From: O2-02-FULL-42-9 sp038043025
GTDB taxonomy: Bacteria > Pseudomonadota > Gammaproteobacteria > UBA12402
Direction: 5' to 3'
DNA: 9,389 bases
Assembly (NCBI GenBank): GCA_038043025.1
Contig: JBBTCW010000050.1
Coordinates: 1-9,389 of the forward strand
Under the pieces are notes generated by a model. That model had not been told where the DNA came from, did not search any database, and was given only the letters and a program-made list of their open reading frames with translations. Numbering within the stretch: the first letter of the stretch is position 1; every line of letters starts with the position of its first letter. The translations under genes and the position numbers were made by a program. This document shows, one piece after another, positions 6,449 to 9,389 of this stretch.

Positions 6449-7837
6449 TCAACTCACCGCCTTCAACCGTTTCACTAACTCATCTTTCCCCAACAATGCA
6501 AACACATGCATTAATTCAGGGCCATGCGTTTCGCCTGTTAATGCAATGCGTAACGGCATAAACAATGCTGTGCCTTTTATTTTTAACTCGTCTTTTAACA
6601 TCGCCATAACCGCTTTATAATCCACCCCGAATTTATTAACCGCATGCACAGCACGTTCAAAATAATATGCCCCGGCTTCTTGAAGCACGGCCATTTCATT
6701 TTCACCTATCGAATGCACTTTATGAAACAATACTTCTGCCCAATAAAATGCATCATCAGGCAATAGCACATTGGGTCTAACAATATCAATAAATGTATTT
6801 TTTAATTCCGCCGGCACAACATTATGCACGCTCTCACCCATCCATTGCCACAATGTTTCTGAATCAACAGACTGAACTGTTTCTTTTTGCCAATGCGCTA
6901 ATTGTTTTTCATCAAACTTGGCCGGCGATGAACTGATATGTTCCAAATCAAACGGACGCGCCAATTCATCAAACGTGAATAATTGATTATCATACGGATG
7001 ACCCAGTCTCGCCAAATAATTCATAATGGCTTGCGGCAAAAAGCCAACGTTTTTTAGATCGGTGAGACTACTGCTGCCATGGCGTTTTGATAACGGTGCG
7101 CCATCAAAACCAATAATCATCGACACATGCGCATATTGCGGCAAATTCAATCCCAACGCTTCTAAAATTAAAATTTGGCGCGGCGTATTGGTGACATGGT
7201 CGTCTCCACGCACCACATGCGTCACCTCCATCAAGGCATCATCGACGGCATTACAAAACATAAATGGCGAAGTACCATCCGCACGTCGAATAATAAAATC
7301 ACCTATATCATCACTGTTAAACCGCTGCGCCCCTTTGACTAAATCAATAAATTCAATCAGATGATTTTCAGGCATACGAAAACGTAAACAGGGTTTTAAT
7401 CCCGACTGTTTTTTTGCATCAATTTCTGCTGTAGATAAGCCCGCGCATTTCCCGGTGTAACGTGGCGGCTTACCCGCAGCTAATTGTGTTTTGCGCGCAA
7501 TGGCTAATTCTTGCTCCGTGCAAAAACAGGGATACGCGGCACCACTTTTTTGTAACTGCCCATAATACTTATCATAAATATCTTGGCGCTCAGATTGTCG
7601 ATAGGGGCCATGCCCTTGATCTTTATCGGGTCCTTCTTGCCATTCCAAGCCTAACCAACTCATATCATCATAAATTTGCTGTTCATAACGCGCTTCTGAG
7701 CGCTCGCGATCCGTATCTTCAATGCGCAACAAAAATTGCCCATGATTAGCTTTGGCATAGAGCGCGCTAAATAAAGCGGTTCTCACATTGCCAATATGCA
7801 TCGAGCCCGTTGGGCTAGGACAAAATCGTGTTTTCAT
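6449..7837 (-). CDS. gltX: Glutamyl-tRNA synthetase (GluRS)
   Basis: Class I synthetase that attaches glutamate to tRNA-Glu, feeding translation and, in many bacteria, haem synthesis. The 462-residue protein is full length. It has the opening FCPSPTGSMHIGNVRTALF with the HIGH-like HIGN at 14-17, RIEDTDRERS near 38-47, HVVRGDDHVTNTPRQ near 207-220, and the KMSKS-equivalent LSKRHG at 249-254. The C-terminus has the family TGETHGPEL segment at 434-442. A zinc-site-like CFC (104-106) and KC (130-131) are present, but the residue matching the E. coli His ligand appears to be Gly133. The start is supported by GGAAGA five bases upstream of the ATG. Whether it is discriminating, or also charges tRNA-Gln, cannot be read from these motifs. 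Probably first gene of a gltX-cysS transcript. Confidence 0.97.
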   Translation of the reverse strand: MKTRFCPSPTGSMHIGNVRTALFSALYAKANHGQFLLRIEDTDRERSEARYEQQIYDDMSWLGLEWQEGPDKDQGHGPYRQSERQDIYDKYYGQLQKSGAAYPCFCTEQELAIARKTQLAAGKPPRYTGKCAGLSTAEIDAKKQSGLKPCLRFRMPENHLIEFIDLVKGAQRFNSDDIGDFIIRRADGTSPFMFCNAVDDALMEVTHVVRGDDHVTNTPRQILILEALGLNLPQYAHVSMIIGFDGAPLSKRHGSSSLTDLKNVGFLPQAIMNYLARLGHPYDNQLFTFDELARPFDLEHISSSPAKFDEKQLAHWQKETVQSVDSETLWQWMGESVHNVVPAELKNTFIDIVRPNVLLPDDAFYWAEVLFHKVHSIGENEMAVLQEAGAYYFERAVHAVNKFGVDYKAVMAMLKDELKIKGTALFMPLRIALTGETHGPELMHVFALLGKDELVKRLKAVS

Positions 7838-7842
7838 ACTGT

Positions 7843-7848
7843 TCTTCC
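7843..7848 (-). promoter_or_regulatory. Ribosome-binding site of gltX
   Basis: GGAAGA on the minus strand, five bases before the ATG at 7837. It is the clearest Shine-Dalgarno in the window and fixes the gltX start. Confidence 0.7.
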
Positions 7849-7866
7849 AAATAAATCAAAATGCTT

Positions 7867-7895
7867 ATCATACCGCAGAATTCGGCAAATGCCAG
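7867..7895 (-). promoter_or_regulatory. Probable sigma-70 promoter of gltX-cysS
   Basis: On the minus strand, CTGGCA (7895-7890) and TATGAT (7872-7867) are 17 bp apart, matching 4/6 and 5/6 of consensus. The -10 lies 29 bp before the gltX ATG. The -35 begins three bases beyond the end of the 67-bp repeat, so the repeat sits directly against the promoter. This suggests gltX-cysS is transcribed separately from coaBC. Confidence 0.55.
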
Positions 7896-7897
7896 CA

Positions 7898-7964
7898 CTC
7901 CTATCAGCTCTGAGCTGAGGAAAACCAGACTGGGTGTGGATTTCAGCAGCTCAGAGCTGCTATA
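7898..7964. repeat. 67-bp palindromic dispersed repeat, copy 1
   Basis: Identical over all 67 bases to 9275-9341. It contains 13-bp perfect inverted arms CAGCTCTGAGCTG (7905-7917) and CAGCTCAGAGCTG (7947-7959) around a 29-base loop. Each arm is itself nearly palindromic. It lies in the coaBC-gltX spacer and could fold as RNA at the coaBC 3' end, but no U-tract follows. Size, palindromy and intergenic position resemble REP or MITE-type elements. No transposase is encoded in the window. Confidence 0.9.
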
Positions 7965-7983
7965 CTACATCCTGAGCTTGGGG

Positions 7984-9174
7984 TTAGATTAGACACGCAT
8001 GAATAAACGCCATGAGTTCATTAGCCAAGGCTTGTTTGCTTTTCTTTTCAAGGTATTGGCGCTGTCCGGATTTTGATAAAAGCAACAACGCATTATCTGG
8101 TTGATTGAAGCCACAATTTTGACCCACCAAATTTGCCGCGATGAGATCCATGTTTTTTTCATGCATTTTTTGCGATGCATGATGTTCCATGTTTTCCGTT
8201 TCCGCTGCAAAGCCAACTATAAAAGGGCGCGGGGTGATGCGAGAGGCCGCAGAAATAATATCGGGGTTTTTGATGAGTTTTAATGTTAAAAAATCCTTTG
8301 TTTTTTTGATTTTTTGAAGTGCAATTTTTTCTACACGATAATCTGCAACAGCGGCTGTCGCAATAAAAACATCGCTCTGAGCGGCATGTTGCATGCTTGC
8401 TTCATACATTTCTAATGCGGAATTTACACGAACGTAGTTAAAGCACCCGCTGGGTTGTGCCAGGTGTGTTGGGCCGGAAATCAGTGTTACTCGGGCGCTT
8501 TGTTGAATGGCGGCTTGTGCAATCGCATAGCCCATTTGACCCGAACTATGATTACTCATGAAGCGCACGGGATCAATGGCTTCTATTGTGGGTCCTGCGG
8601 TAATAACGATATGTTGATTGAAAAACAATTTTTGCTTCTGTTGTAAAAGATGATCGATGATCATTTCTGGGGATAACATTCTGCCAATGCCAATATCACC
8701 GCAAGCTTGTTCCCCTGTTGCTGGCTCCAATATATGGCAACCTCGATTTTTTAATCGCTCGAGATTTTCTTGCGTAATCGAATTTTCCCACATAGCTTGA
8801 TTCATGGCGGGCGCGAGATAAAGTGGTTTTTGACTGGCTAAGCAAATTGTCGATAACAAATCATCCGCGAGGCCATGCGCTAATTTAGCCAGTGTGTTCG
8901 CGGTCGCCGGTGCGATCAAAATGGCATCCGCCCATTTAGCTAATTCGATGTGCTCACAGCTAAAAATTTTTTCTTGTTCGAATAAATTCGAATACACAAG
9001 GGACTGAGATAATGTGGATAAGGTTAATGGCTGAATAAATGCTAATGCGGATTGTGTCATGACAACTTTGACGTCCATGCCTTTTTTTTTGAGCAAGCGA
9101 ACGATTTCCGCAGCTTTATAAGCAGCAATGCCGCCGCTGACACCTAACAAAATTCTGTTAATTTCATCTGTCAT
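7984..9174 (-). CDS. coaBC: Bifunctional phosphopantothenoylcysteine decarboxylase / phosphopantothenate-cysteine ligase
   Basis: Two consecutive steps of coenzyme A synthesis: CTP-dependent joining of 4'-phosphopantothenate to cysteine (CoaB), then FMN-dependent decarboxylation to 4'-phosphopantetheine (CoaC). The 396-residue protein is full length. The N-terminal flavoprotein half has GVSGGIAAYK (11-20), catalytic His75 in HIELAKWADA, the PAMNQAMW motif with Asn125, and Cys158 in GEQACGDIGIGRM, all at E. coli positions. The C-terminal CoaB half starts near 187. It shows ITAGPT, DPVRFMSNHSSGQMG (201-215), ATAAVADYR (272-280), KIKK (288-291) and GFAAET. A run of nine A on the coding strand encodes three Lys at 29-31. 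No strong Shine-Dalgarno precedes the ATG. It ends in TAA inside a decamer shared with the other repeat copy. Confidence 0.97.
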   Translation of the reverse strand: MTDEINRILLGVSGGIAAYKAAEIVRLLKKKGMDVKVVMTQSALAFIQPLTLSTLSQSLVYSNLFEQEKIFSCEHIELAKWADAILIAPATANTLAKLAHGLADDLLSTICLASQKPLYLAPAMNQAMWENSITQENLERLKNRGCHILEPATGEQACGDIGIGRMLSPEMIIDHLLQQKQKLFFNQHIVITAGPTIEAIDPVRFMSNHSSGQMGYAIAQAAIQQSARVTLISGPTHLAQPSGCFNYVRVNSALEMYEASMQHAAQSDVFIATAAVADYRVEKIALQKIKKTKDFLTLKLIKNPDIISAASRITPRPFIVGFAAETENMEHHASQKMHEKNMDLIAANLVGQNCGFNQPDNALLLLSKSGQRQYLEKKSKQALANELMAFIHACLI

Positions 9175-9221
9175 TACAACTTTATCTTTTAAAGATTATG
9201 GGCTTTGTAATAAAAGGCTGT

Positions 9222-9251
9222 ATTATAATCCCAGTTTTGGCTTTTAATCCA
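9222..9251 (-). promoter_or_regulatory. Probable promoter of coaBC
   Basis: A perfect TATAAT -10 hexamer lies on the minus strand at 9227-9222, 48 bp upstream of the ATG at 9174. At 18 bp spacing the -35 would be TGGATT (9251-9246, 3/6); at 17 bp it would be GGATTA. The -10 is convincing and the -35 weak, so basal or activator-aided transcription is likely. Confidence 0.5.
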
Positions 9252-9274
9252 GTTACCCAAGCAATTTTTTGAGC

Positions 9275-9341
9275 CTCCTATCAGCTCTGAGCTGAGGAAA
9301 ACCAGACTGGGTGTGGATTTCAGCAGCTCAGAGCTGCTATA
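9275..9341. repeat. 67-bp palindromic dispersed repeat, copy 2
   Basis: Same orientation and identical sequence to copy 1 at 7898-7964, with 13-bp inverted arms at 9282-9294 and 9324-9336. It lies upstream of the coaBC promoter, so the two copies bracket coaBC. To its right the copies diverge, but TTGGGGTTAG at 9380-9389 (the window edge) repeats 7978-7987. The element, or its insertion context, may therefore extend beyond the conserved 67 bases. Confidence 0.9.
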
Positions 9342-9389
9342 GTCATCCAGATAATTATCCATAATAAAGCGCGCCGAGATTGGGGTTAG

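Noticed and set aside
7026..7364. 112-codon plus-strand frame opposite gltX
   Set aside because: Antisense shadow of a conserved gene, with no supporting features.

Overview
All four genes found in this window lie on the minus strand. Reading in the direction of transcription (right to left) they are coaBC, gltX, cysS and the 5' part of a very large surface-exported adhesin whose end lies beyond the left edge. CysRS, GluRS and CoaBC are full-length and carry their family motifs. CysRS and CoaBC even share residue numbers with the E. coli enzymes (CysRS zinc ligands 28/209/234/238; CoaBC His75, Asn125, Cys158). With moderately AT-rich DNA, this points to a gammaproteobacterium. A host-associated lineage such as Legionellales/Coxiellaceae-like bacteria is plausible, but this is inference and no marker in the window settles it.

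Layout. 1-4537: one continuous minus-strand frame (1512 codons, no stop) encoding a two-partner-secretion (filamentous-haemagglutinin type) exoprotein. It has an N-terminal signal region, a TPS carbohydrate-dependent haemagglutination domain, a beta-helix stalk, a DUF2341 plus LamG-like jellyroll cassette, and then more beta-strand repeats. 4538-5033: a 496-bp non-coding stretch holding the adhesin leader and an unusual patch of short repeats and hairpins. 5034-6407: cysS. 6449-7837: gltX, probably co-transcribed with cysS. 7838-7983: a spacer with the gltX promoter and a 67-bp palindromic repeat. 7984-9174: coaBC. 9175-9389: the coaBC promoter region and a second, identical copy of the 67-bp repeat.

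The three housekeeping genes cover charging of tRNA-Cys and tRNA-Glu and two steps of coenzyme A synthesis. They do not form a specialised pathway. The adhesin is the accessory element. Its TpsB outer-membrane transporter is not in this window.

The most interesting unexplained structure is a family of dispersed near-palindromic repeats built on a core AGCTC(A/T)GAGCT. Two 67-bp copies with no difference between them bracket coaBC. A looser patch with four cores (4752-5017) separates cysS from the adhesin and keeps one open frame across all of its cores.
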